Shown in pieces: positions 1 through 8,444 of a DNA stretch of 64,000 nt. Both the position numbers and the translations under genes were made by a program. The notes under the pieces were generated by a model that ran no database searches, was not told where the DNA came from, and was given only the letters and a program-made list of their open reading frames with translations. Within the stretch, counting starts at the first letter, position 1. Every line of letters begins with the position of its first letter. The DNA comes from Hymenobacter ginkgonis (GTDB taxonomy: Bacteria > Bacteroidota > Bacteroidia > Cytophagales > Hymenobacteraceae): positions 1 to 64,000 of the forward strand of contig NZ_WQKZ01000008.1 in NCBI RefSeq assembly GCF_009755225.1. Direction: 5' to 3'.

Positions 1-114
1 TACCAGCGCTGTAAGAAGGGCTTTTGCTTTTTAACCCTATCCCACCACTGCCCCCGTTAATCCCTACGAATCGATATCAAGCGAAGGCATTCGGGGTTTA
101 AGGAATAAATAGGG

Positions 115-122
115 TATTTTTG
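115..122 (+). promoter_or_regulatory. -7 box (TATTTTTG) upstream of the BatA-like gene
   Basis: The sequence matches the Bacteroidota -7 consensus TAnnTTTG and lies about 44 bases before the ATG at 166. I see no convincing TTG-type -33 box at the expected distance, so the call rests on the -7 match alone. Confidence 0.35.
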
Positions 123-165
123 CAGTTATGCTTATGGCTAGCTATTATGGCCAATTTGTTAGTAT

Positions 166-2214
166 ATGCAATTTCTGTATCCAGTTTTTTTGTGGGGGCT
201 ACTAGCAGTTGTGGTTCCTATAATCATTCACTTATTACAACTACGGCGGCCACAACGACTGCTGTTCACTAATACCAATTTTATTCGTGAAGTAGAATTG
301 ACAACTATCCAGCGGCGACGCATACAGGAACTATTAGTTCTTCTGCTAAGGATTTTTGGTATTACGTTTCTGGTTTTGGTCTTTGCACAACCGTTCATTC
401 CCGCTCGTCGCCAAGCAAGAGGGGATAGGGCGGTGCAAGTTCTGCTTGATACCTCTCCTAGTATGCAGGCCAAAGGGGGAGGGCAGAGTTCTCTGTTGCA
501 GGTAGCGATTACCCAGGCACAGGCGTTGGGTAAGGGTTTTAGTGCAGCCACTCATTTCCACTTAGTGGGCCAGATAGGAGGGGTAGTAACTCAGCCTGCT
601 TATTTAAGCAAGGTTATTGAAATAGCTCAAGCGAATAATCGTACTACTTGGGATGGTACTGCGAGTAGACAGCAATTATTAAGTGAGAGTCAAGATAAAG
701 TATATATATTTTCGGATTTTCAGAAAGGTACTAGCAGCGTTAATGTTCTACAATCTATTAGCCCTGATAAAGAAGTAGTTTTAGTACCTCAGATAGCCAA
801 GGCAACTGCTAATATATATGTAGACAGTGTATGGCTCGATGATGCTTTCGTACGCATGCACACCAATATTGCCTTGCATATTCGGTTGCGTAATGGTGGA
901 ACACAGGTTGATGCCAATTGTCCTATTAAAGTCAGATTGGGTAAACAACAAGTAGCTGCTTTTAAAGTGACCATAGAACCAGGGCAGTCATACACTACTG
1001 TTGTGCAGGTACAGCTAGCTAGTGATAAGCAAATGTTAGGAGAAGTGCTGAGTGGAGATATTCCAGTGACTTTTGATAACAGCTTTTTCTTTGCCCTACG
1101 GCCAACACCAGCAATTCGGGTGCTTGAGATAGGCACTGAGCCGGTAGCACAACAGGCTTATAGTTCGGAATCACTATTTACCTATTCATTTGCCAAAGAA
1201 CAGCAGGTAAATTATAACGATGTGCGCAAAGCAAACTTGGTGTTACTGCGAGAATTAACAGAGGTTAATACTGGTCTGCAGGCTGCATTAGTTGAGTTTG
1301 TGAAGCAAGGTGGCAGTATAGTCGTAATTCCATCGGGTGCAGCAGCTGAGCGAGGGTCAACTTCACAACTACTACGAGCGCTGGGCGTAGGGAATGTGCA
1401 GTGGGAAGTTAGCCCACCAGCCTTGCAAGAGGTAGCGATGCCGAGTGCAGGCAACCCTTTTTTTAAGGATGTATTTGGGGCGCAAGCCCGCCAGGTAGTA
1501 ATGCCTCAAGTATCACCGGTAATACGGTTAGGGCGCGCAGGGACGGACATTCTGCGGCTGCGTGATGGCGATAGCTATTTAGCAGAATACAGTACTTTAG
1601 GAATGGGGCATACCTACGTGTTTACGGCTCCCTTTACCAAAGCCTACGGCGATTTTACTACGCAAGGGCTGTTTATACCGGTATTATATCGGCTTGCTAT
1701 GCAGAGCTACCACGCTAATCAGCGTTTGGCTTATCGGTTGAACGAACCAGTGGTTTCTTTAGAAGTAGCAACTACTACTGAGGCAAACAGGCAAGAAAAC
1801 GCCGCTTTTCGACTAATTCGAGACAGCTCGACCTTCGTGCCAACCCAGCGGTTGCGTGGGGCGAGCTTGCAGCTGGAAATTCCATCGGAGATGAATCAAC
1901 CAGGTTTTTATAACCTTCAACTGCGTGGCAAAACGTTAACCACGCTGGCATTCAATATAGATAGGAGTGAATCGAATTTAATTACTTACTCAGCCGCTGA
2001 ATTGCAACAGCAGATTGGGCCAAACCATCCTAATGTACACATTCTGAATGCTGATGACCAGGTGAATGCGCTGGCAAATTACCAGGCAGAGCAGAATGGA
2101 CAAGCCCTCTGGCGCTACTGCTTGCTTGTAGTGCTAGGCTGTTTGTTACTAGAAGGGTTGGTTTTGCGATTTGGGCGGCCTAAAGTACTCGCTAAGCCAG
2201 TTGTAGCGGCTTAG
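166..2214 (+). CDS. BatA-like membrane protein with von Willebrand factor A domain
   Basis: A 682-residue protein. Residues about 1-80 hold two hydrophobic segments and match the N-terminal double-transmembrane BatA domain. A von Willebrand A domain follows with a MIDAS-type D95-x-S97-x-S99 motif (LLDTSPSM). The middle (around residues 355-400, LVEFVKQGGSIVVIPSG) resembles the glutamine-amidotransferase-like fold often found in these proteins. A last membrane helix lies at about 655-675. Family members sit in the Bacteroidota envelope and are loosely tied to stress tolerance (Bat operon), but here no MoxR or other bat gene is adjacent, so the role is unknown. The ATG at 166 gives the complete BatA domain. 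Confidence 0.8.
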   Translation: MQFLYPVFLWGLLAVVVPIIIHLLQLRRPQRLLFTNTNFIREVELTTIQRRRIQELLVLLLRIFGITFLVLVFAQPFIPARRQARGDRAVQVLLDTSPSMQAKGGGQSSLLQVAITQAQALGKGFSAATHFHLVGQIGGVVTQPAYLSKVIEIAQANNRTTWDGTASRQQLLSESQDKVYIFSDFQKGTSSVNVLQSISPDKEVVLVPQIAKATANIYVDSVWLDDAFVRMHTNIALHIRLRNGGTQVDANCPIKVRLGKQQVAAFKVTIEPGQSYTTVVQVQLASDKQMLGEVLSGDIPVTFDNSFFFALRPTPAIRVLEIGTEPVAQQAYSSESLFTYSFAKEQQVNYNDVRKANLVLLRELTEVNTGLQAALVEFVKQGGSIVVIPSGAAAERGSTSQLLRALGVGNVQWEVSPPALQEVAMPSAGNPFFKDVFGAQARQVVMPQVSPVIRLGRAGTDILRLRDGDSYLAEYSTLGMGHTYVFTAPFTKAYGDFTTQGLFIPVLYRLAMQSYHANQRLAYRLNEPVVSLEVATTTEANRQENAAFRLIRDSSTFVPTQRLRGASLQLEIPSEMNQPGFYNLQLRGKTLTTLAFNIDRSESNLITYSAAELQQQIGPNHPNVHILNADDQVNALANYQAEQNGQALWRYCLLVVLGCLLLEGLVLRFGRPKVLAKPVVAA

Positions 2215-2272
2215 CAGCGGCTCGTGAGGCCCGCTAGTAGCCGTATATTGCCGGCTAGTTACAAACTACGCT

Positions 2273-2833
2273 ATGTTGCCTCCAAATAAACCGCTTACGG
2301 ATTCAGTAAACACCTCTGGTTCGCAAGGGGGGGTAGGGCGGTTGGCACTGCGCTTTGGGGTAGGAGCAGGGGTAGCCTGCTCAATGTGGTTGTTATTTCT
2401 GCAATGGACTGGCAATAACCCATTTAGCCCTAAGCAAATAATGGGCTTATTACTAGTGCCACTAGCGGCAGCGGGCAGCCAATGGCTACTACGTAGCCAA
2501 GTAGCACCGGCACGGCCTGGGGTAGGGCGTTCGCTAGCTGTGGGAGGGCTTACTGTATTGATAGCCGCTCTGATAGCGGCGGGTAGTACTTGGGGTTTAG
2601 CACGTGGGCTGGGAGAGCCGGCTTTGGCGCGTAGCCGAGCTGAGATGATAGAGATAACGCGGGTACAGCAAAAGTTAAGGCCCAAAGAGAAACGCAATGC
2701 GGAGTTTGAGAAGCAGGAATTACAGCAAGCGGCGGCTTTGTCGGTTAATGATTTAGCACGAGGTACTTTCACTTGGGTGGTGCTACTAGGTATGCTAGTG
2801 GCGGTGCCTAGTGGACTGTTTCTGCGCAAATAA
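2273..2833 (+). CDS. DUF4199-like membrane protein
   Basis: 186 residues with four hydrophobic segments (about 25-45, 55-70, 90-110 and 160-180) and a charged stretch between the third and fourth. The topology and the place just before a clearer DUF4199 protein suggest a divergent member of the same family, which is common in Bacteroidota and has no known function. The gene follows the BatA-like gene by 58 bases and may be co-transcribed with it. Confidence 0.55.
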   Translation: MLPPNKPLTDSVNTSGSQGGVGRLALRFGVGAGVACSMWLLFLQWTGNNPFSPKQIMGLLLVPLAAAGSQWLLRSQVAPARPGVGRSLAVGGLTVLIAALIAAGSTWGLARGLGEPALARSRAEMIEITRVQQKLRPKEKRNAEFEKQELQQAAALSVNDLARGTFTWVVLLGMLVAVPSGLFLRK

Positions 2834-2883
2834 ATGTTTTATTATGACCATCAACGCGTTGATTAACAAGAATATGCAGGGTA

Positions 2884-2891
2884 TATTTTTG
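2884..2891 (+). promoter_or_regulatory. -7 box (TATTTTTG) for the 2976 gene
   Basis: TAnnTTTG match, with a TTG at 2859-2861 about 22 bases upstream that could be the -33 element (slightly long spacing). The first codon at 2976 is about 85 bases downstream. Confidence 0.4.
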
Positions 2892-2975
2892 TGCAGAAAT
2901 GCACGCTAATGCTTTACTTCCTTGATAGACTGTATTTTTCCGCAATAGAACCACTCAACTCTTTCATCTGCGAAA

Positions 2976-3509
2976 ATGACTACCGAAAACACCTCTTCTC
3001 TAGTAACCCCTAGCGCAATAGGAATGCGTTATGGCCTGCTTACAGGTTTGGTTAGCATTATTGTCTCGTTCGCTATTTACGCTTTGCAGCTAGACCAGAA
3101 TTCGGCTGCCAAGTTTCTAACAACGGTGGTACTGGTTGTAGGCATTATTCTGGCGCAACGCAATTACAAGCAGTTAAACGCAGGGTTCATGAGCTATGGC
3201 GATGGGATGACAATTGGAGCATTGCTTTCGCTGGTAGTGGGCGTGCTTAGCGCGTTGTTCACGTATGTGTATACCCATTTTATAGACGCGGATGTGATGA
3301 CACGGGCCATGGAAAAGGCGCGCACTGATATGGAAGCACGGGGCAATATGTCGGATGCTCAAATAGACCAAGCTATGGCCATATCAGCCAAGTTTACCAG
3401 TGGCCCTATCTTATTAATAATTGTCTTGCTGGGCTCATTAATCTTCGGAGTAATTATCAGTCTGATAACCTCCGCAATTATTAAAAACCCTAAACCTGAG
3501 TTTGAATAA
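2976..3509 (+). CDS. DUF4199 domain membrane protein
   Basis: 177 residues with four predicted membrane helices (about 17-37, 45-62, 78-100 and 145-168). The spacing of the helices and the central GFMSYGDGMTIG segment are typical of DUF4199, a Bacteroidota membrane family of unknown function. Its stop codon overlaps by eight bases the TTG start of the following glycosyltransferase. The two are therefore probably translated together, and a role near lipid-linked sugar transfer is possible but unproven. Confidence 0.75.
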   Translation: MTTENTSSLVTPSAIGMRYGLLTGLVSIIVSFAIYALQLDQNSAAKFLTTVVLVVGIILAQRNYKQLNAGFMSYGDGMTIGALLSLVVGVLSALFTYVYTHFIDADVMTRAMEKARTDMEARGNMSDAQIDQAMAISAKFTSGPILLIIVLLGSLIFGVIISLITSAIIKNPKPEFE

Positions 3510-4476
3510 GTCAACTGCTTTTCCGGTAGAGCTATCCATTGTGATTCCCTTGCTGAACGAGGCAGAATCACTGCCCGAACTAACGCGCTGGATAGCGCGG
3601 GTGCTGACAGCACGAGGGCTATCATACGAGGTTATTCTGATTGATGACGGTTCAACCGACGACTCATGGACGGTAATTGAAGCACTTGCAGGCAGCGATA
3701 TGGCCCTGCGAGGCATTCGGTTTAACCGAAATTATGGCAAGTCGGCGGCGCTGAATGTGGGCTTTAATGCGGCAGTAGGACGGGTAGTGTGTACCATGGA
3801 CGCTGACTTGCAAGATTCGCCCGAGGAGTTGCCCGAACTCTACCGGATGATAACGGAGGACCATTACGACTTGGTTAGCGGTTGGAAGCAGAAGCGCTTT
3901 GACCCCCTGTCGAAGACCATTCCCACCAAGCTATTTAATGGGGCTACGCGCTGGATTTCGGGCATTCAGCTGCACGATTTCAATTGCGGGTTGAAAGCCT
4001 ACGACCAGCGCGTGGTGAAGGCAATAGAGGTGTACGGCGAGATGCACCGCTACATTCCGGTGATAGCGAAGTGGAACGGCTTTCGGAAGATAGGCGAGAA
4101 AGTGGTGCAGCACCAGGAGCGCAAATACGGGGTGACCAAATTCGGTTTGGAGCGCTTTGTATACGGGTTTCTGGATTTAGCCAGCATCACATTTGTGAGC
4201 CGGTTTCGGCGCCGGCCGATGCACTTTTTTGGTACTCTGGGTTCACTATCGTTCTTAGTAGGCATGCTACTGACTTTGTGGCTGACGAGCGAGAAAGTGT
4301 ATCTATCGCTCCACAACCTGCGGGCCCGCAACGTGACCGACCAGCCGTTGTTTTTCTTTTCGCTGGTGGCCGTCATTATTGGTGTGCAGTTATTTTTAGC
4401 CGGTTTTCTGGCCGAAATGGTGCAGCTAAATGGGCCGCGCCGCAATGATTACCTCGTGCGAGAAACCATCCGATGA
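3502..4476 (+). CDS. Glycosyltransferase family 2, dolichyl-phosphate-mannose-synthase/GtrB type
   Basis: 324 residues. GT-A fold with the nucleotide-sugar motifs DDGSTDDS (about residue 48) and DADLQDSPEEL (DXD motif, about residue 100). Two C-terminal membrane helices (about 245-265 and 285-308) place it with GtrB/ArnC-like enzymes that load a sugar onto undecaprenyl phosphate at the inner membrane. The start is a TTG at 3502, because the next in-frame ATG would remove the first catalytic motif. It overlaps the next glycosyltransferase by four bases (ATGA), so the two form a translationally coupled pair. Confidence 0.85.
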   Translation: MNKSTAFPVELSIVIPLLNEAESLPELTRWIARVLTARGLSYEVILIDDGSTDDSWTVIEALAGSDMALRGIRFNRNYGKSAALNVGFNAAVGRVVCTMDADLQDSPEELPELYRMITEDHYDLVSGWKQKRFDPLSKTIPTKLFNGATRWISGIQLHDFNCGLKAYDQRVVKAIEVYGEMHRYIPVIAKWNGFRKIGEKVVQHQERKYGVTKFGLERFVYGFLDLASITFVSRFRRRPMHFFGTLGSLSFLVGMLLTLWLTSEKVYLSLHNLRARNVTDQPLFFFSLVAVIIGVQLFLAGFLAEMVQLNGPRRNDYLVRETIR

Positions 4477-5612
4477 AAGTGGTAATTGTGGGGCCAGCCT
4501 ACCCCCTGCGGGGCGGGCTAGCTACGTATAATGAGCGTTTGGCGCGGGCTTTTCGGGCGGCAGGCGACGACGTGCGCCTCGTCACGTTTTCATTACAGTA
4601 CCCTAGTTTTCTATTTCCGGGGCAAACGCAGTTTAGCACCGAGCCAGGACCAGCCGATTTATCTATCGAGGTCAGTATCAATTCGGTGAACCCACTGACG
4701 TGGCTGGCGGTAGGCCGACGCCTGCGCCGCGAGCGGCCCGACTTGTTGGTATTTCGCTTCTGGCTGCCGTTTATGGGGCCAGCGCTGGGTACTATTGCGC
4801 GGCTAGTGCGCGGCAATGGGCACACGCGCGTGGTAGCCATCACCGACAACGTGGTGCCGCACGAAAAACGGCCTGGTGACGGTCCGCTTACGCGCTATTT
4901 TTTAAGTGCCTGCGATGGCTTCGTGACCATGAGCCGCAGTGTGCTCGCCGATTTGCAGCGGCTGGGTTTTGGGCGGCAGCCGGCACTCTACCGGCCACAC
5001 CCGCTGTACGATAATTTTGGACCCGTTAAGCCCCGGGCAACGGCGCTGGCGGCATTGGGCCTACCCCCTCATTTTCACTATTTGCTCTTTTTTGGTTTTA
5101 TCCGAGCCTATAAAGGGCTCGATATTATGCTGGAGGCGCTAGCTGATGCACGTTTGGCTGCGCTACCCATCAAGCTAATTGTAGCTGGTGAGTTTTATGA
5201 AGATGCTGCGCCATACGAGGTCATCATCCAAAAATACCAGCTAGAGGGTAAGCTAGTGCGAGCTACCGACTTTATTCCGAACGAGCGGGTAGCTGATTAT
5301 TTCTGCGCGGCCGATATAGTGATGCAGCCCTACAAAAATGCTACGCAGAGTGGGGTATCGCAGGTAGCATATCACTTCGAGCGGCCCATGCTGGTAACTG
5401 ATGTGGGGGGGCTGGCTGAGCTAATACCAGACGGCGTGGTGGGCTACGTAGTGCCGCCTACCCCTCTTGCTATCGCCGATGCGCTGGTCGATTTTTACGC
5501 GCACCCCGCTAAACAGGCGCTCTTTGAAGCAGGTACGCGGCAGGTGAAGCAGCAGTTTTCGTGGGAAGTGATGGTAGCGGCCCTAAAGGAAGTGGCGGGG
5601 CTGAAGAATTAG
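4473..5612 (+). CDS. Glycosyltransferase family 4-like (GT-B)
   Basis: 379 residues. The N-terminus has the glycine-rich GPAYPLRGGLATYNERLA stretch of GT-B enzymes. The C-terminal half carries the donor-site region, with the ATQSGVSQVAYHFERPMLVTDVGG area corresponding to the E-x7-E region of GT1/GT4 enzymes. It probably transfers a sugar from an NDP donor during cell-surface glycan synthesis. The acceptor cannot be told. It overlaps the upstream GT2 by four bases. Confidence 0.82.
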   Translation: MKVVIVGPAYPLRGGLATYNERLARAFRAAGDDVRLVTFSLQYPSFLFPGQTQFSTEPGPADLSIEVSINSVNPLTWLAVGRRLRRERPDLLVFRFWLPFMGPALGTIARLVRGNGHTRVVAITDNVVPHEKRPGDGPLTRYFLSACDGFVTMSRSVLADLQRLGFGRQPALYRPHPLYDNFGPVKPRATALAALGLPPHFHYLLFFGFIRAYKGLDIMLEALADARLAALPIKLIVAGEFYEDAAPYEVIIQKYQLEGKLVRATDFIPNERVADYFCAADIVMQPYKNATQSGVSQVAYHFERPMLVTDVGGLAELIPDGVVGYVVPPTPLAIADALVDFYAHPAKQALFEAGTRQVKQQFSWEVMVAALKEVAGLKN

Positions 5613-5657
5613 TTATCCCTACCCCCCTTAGCAAAGCGGAGGGGGATAGGCGTGCGT

Positions 5658-6770
5658 TTAGCCGGCAAAGGGCACGCTTTCAACAACTGCCCCGAATACT
5701 TTTTCGGCCGGTAGGTCTTCCATGCAGCTGGTGCCGAGGCGGCAGCTGCCACGGTAAAAGCATACGCACTGCTTGTTGGGTCCCACTAGTTGGCCGCGGC
5801 CGTAAAGGTCAAATTCGTGCGGGTTAAAAATATTGTTCATCAGAATGGTAGGCTTACGCAGGGCAATGCTGATGTGCATACCCATCGTAACCTGCGTTAC
5901 GATGCCCGCCATCTGGTTCATGAGATTGATGAACTGGGGTAGGGGAAAGATGCCCAGGTAGGCCGCGCCGGTGGCGGCTTGCAACTCGAGGTTGCGGGGA
6001 TGCTCGGCTTCGCCACCCAGCAGCACGGGCGCGTAGCCAGCCGCTTGCAACTGGGCAATGAGGGCAATCCATTTTTCGGTGCTCCAAAGGCGGGTGGTCC
6101 AGCGGTCGCCGCAGCCGGTATTGAGGCCAATGCGCGGGCCGGCCATGGCAGGGGGTAGGGCCCGCCAATCGTAGCCTTTATCGTCGTGGGTGTCAAACAC
6201 GTACTCTTCGCCCCGGAAATCAAACCCACATAGCTCAAAAATCTCCTGCACGTAGGGCTTGGTGTTGCCGATGCTCAGCTGGTCGAAAACGCCGGTGAGG
6301 TACTTGTGGTCGGCTAAGTCGTTGAGGGGCCAGGCCACGCCGTCGTAAGGACGTAGGGTGTAACCAAACTTGCGCTCGGCCTGCACCTTGAGCAGCAGGG
6401 CGCAAGCTTCTTTCTCCTTGTCTAGATTGATGGCAACGTCGAAGTGCCGGGCTTGAAGTTGGAGCGAACTAGCGTAGTCAAATTTCAAAATCTCCTCTAC
6501 TTCCTGCTGCGGCAGAATAGCCGGCGTGAGCGTAAGCCACGTGATGTAGCAGCCGGGGTACTCTTGGCGCAAGCGACGCAGCAGCGGCGTAGTGCGGATG
6601 ACATCACCAATGGCTCCTAGCTTAATAAGCAGTATGCGTTTAGTAACAGGCTCATACACTGGGCAGTCGCCGCACATATAACCGTGTTCCTTGTTAGGCC
6701 GGCAGGGCAGGTCGCCGCGAAAAAAACGGCAGTCGGGGCGAACGGGGATATCGTGAAGGAGCTGAGACAC
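5658..6770 (-). CDS. Glycosyltransferase family 9 (heptosyltransferase-like) with cysteine-rich ends
   Basis: 370 residues. The GT9 signature ILLIKLGAIGDVIRTTPLL lies at about 46-64, and the donor-domain motif around LNTGCGDRWTTRLWSTEKW and LLGGEAEHPRN is intact. Such enzymes add heptose or another sugar to LPS core. Unusual additions are an N-terminal segment with C14, C23, C33 and C36, and a C-terminal segment CVCFYRGSC..GTSC. These eight cysteines could bind a metal. It is convergent with the glycosyltransferase pair to its left, with only 45 bases between. Confidence 0.8.
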   Translation of the reverse strand: MSQLLHDIPVRPDCRFFRGDLPCRPNKEHGYMCGDCPVYEPVTKRILLIKLGAIGDVIRTTPLLRRLRQEYPGCYITWLTLTPAILPQQEVEEILKFDYASSLQLQARHFDVAINLDKEKEACALLLKVQAERKFGYTLRPYDGVAWPLNDLADHKYLTGVFDQLSIGNTKPYVQEIFELCGFDFRGEEYVFDTHDDKGYDWRALPPAMAGPRIGLNTGCGDRWTTRLWSTEKWIALIAQLQAAGYAPVLLGGEAEHPRNLELQAATGAAYLGIFPLPQFINLMNQMAGIVTQVTMGMHISIALRKPTILMNNIFNPHEFDLYGRGQLVGPNKQCVCFYRGSCRLGTSCMEDLPAEKVFGAVVESVPFAG

Positions 6771-6927
6771 GCAAAAAGCAAAGAGACGAAGCGCAAAAAT
6801 AGCTAGCCCCGGCCATCGCCCCCGTTCCAGGGAGAAAGTAGCCGAGACTAAATGCGTAAGCGGCAGCCGCCGTTAGCAGAGCTAAAGGCCGCCGAAGAAA
6901 TTAAAAGAGCTCGCAACCTTGCGCCCG

Positions 6928-8259
6928 CTACTGGCCTACATAGGTAGCGGGCGTAAGGCTTCGTAGCTCCGCCTTCACGGCTTCAGGTACGTCGAGTTCA
7001 TCGACGAAGCCAGCGATGGTAGCTGCCGAAATGGCCTCACCGGTACGCGTGAGCTGCTTAAGCGCATTGTAGGGGTCGGGGTAGCTTTCGCGCCGCAAAA
7101 TGGTTTGGATGGCCTCGGCCAATACCGCCCAGTTGGCCTCCAGGTCGCGTTGCAGGGCGCTTTCGTCCAGGGCAAGTTTGCCCAGGCCGCGCCCAATAGA
7201 ATTGAGCGCAATGAGGATATGGCCCAGCGGTACGCCCAAGTTGCGCAGCACTGTCGAGTCGGTGAGGTCGCGCTGGAGCCGCGAAATGGGTAGCTTGGCC
7301 GCAAAGTGTTCGAGCAGGGCTGATGCCACGCCCAGGTTGCCTTCGGCGTTCTCAAAATCGATGGGGTTCACCTTGTGCGGCATGGCCGACGACCCCACTT
7401 CGCCCGCTTTTAGGGTCTGTTTGAAATACCCCATCGAAATGTATTGCCACATATCGCGGCACATGTCGATTAATATGGTATTCAGTCGCTTAAGACCGTC
7501 GCAGAAAGCCGCCAGGTTATCGTAGGGCTCAATTTGGGTGGTAGGAAAAGTGCGCTGGAGGCCCAAGGTTTCGTTGACAAACTGCGTGGCGAAGGCATGC
7601 CAGTCGGTGAGGGGGTAGGCGGCAAAATGCGCATTGAACCCCCCGGTGGCCCCGCCAAATTTAGCCGCGTAGGGTACTTGGCGCAGCAGCGCAAACTGCC
7701 CCTCGAGCCGCGCCCCAAATACTGCTAGCTCCTTGCCTAGGCGGGTGGGCGAGGCGGGCTGGCCGTGGGTACGGGCTAGCATAGGCACCTGCGCCCAGCC
7801 CGCCGCTTGCTGCGCCAACTGCTGCTGCACTCGCTCAAACTGCGGCAGCAGCACCTCCGCCATTGCTTCCTGTAGGCTGAGCGGAATGGCCGTATTATTA
7901 ATGTCTTGCGAAGTCAGGCCGAAGTGAATAAACTCGACAAATGCCTCTAGGTTAAGTTGCTTAAAGGCATCGCGTAGGTAGTATTCCACGGCTTTGACGT
8001 CGTGGTTAGTTACGGCTTCGTGGGCCTTGATGGCCTGCGCCTCGGGCTCACCAAACTGCTCGTATAGGGCACGCAACGCGGGAAACACAGCGGCAGGCAC
8101 TGCGGCAAGCTGGGGTAGGGGCAGCTGGCAAAGCGCAATGAAATACTCTACTTCGACCCGCACCCGGTAGCGCATCAGGGCCAGTTCCGAAAAGTAGGGG
8201 CCGAGGGGAGCAGTTTGGCGCTGGTAGCGGCCATCGAGCGGCGAAAGGGCAGTGAGCAT
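6928..8259 (-). CDS. purB: Adenylosuccinate lyase
   Basis: 443 residues. This enzyme splits SAICAR and adenylosuccinate, releasing fumarate, in purine synthesis. It is of the E. coli PurB type: it begins LTALSPLDGRYQRQ and has the fumarase/aspartase signature GSSAMPHKVNPIDFENAEGN with the catalytic serine loop. A longer in-frame start (8304) would add 15 residues not expected in the family, so the ATG at 8259 was chosen. The gene is monocistronic as far as can be seen. Confidence 0.95.
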   Translation of the reverse strand: MLTALSPLDGRYQRQTAPLGPYFSELALMRYRVRVEVEYFIALCQLPLPQLAAVPAAVFPALRALYEQFGEPEAQAIKAHEAVTNHDVKAVEYYLRDAFKQLNLEAFVEFIHFGLTSQDINNTAIPLSLQEAMAEVLLPQFERVQQQLAQQAAGWAQVPMLARTHGQPASPTRLGKELAVFGARLEGQFALLRQVPYAAKFGGATGGFNAHFAAYPLTDWHAFATQFVNETLGLQRTFPTTQIEPYDNLAAFCDGLKRLNTILIDMCRDMWQYISMGYFKQTLKAGEVGSSAMPHKVNPIDFENAEGNLGVASALLEHFAAKLPISRLQRDLTDSTVLRNLGVPLGHILIALNSIGRGLGKLALDESALQRDLEANWAVLAEAIQTILRRESYPDPYNALKQLTRTGEAISAATIAGFVDELDVPEAVKAELRSLTPATYVGQ

Positions 8260-8444
8260 AATGGGGGTAGCGGATTTCTCCGGCGAGCTAGGTTCGGGCA
8301 GCAAAACTAGCGGGCAATGGGGTGCGCAGGCGCTGCTGCTGGCTGGTAATTACTGCTACCCATTGCTAAAGCCCTAGCAAAAACCCGCCGCGCGAAATCA
8401 GAAAGCAGAAATCAGAAACCGCCAACCCGGCTAACTTTGCGGAT

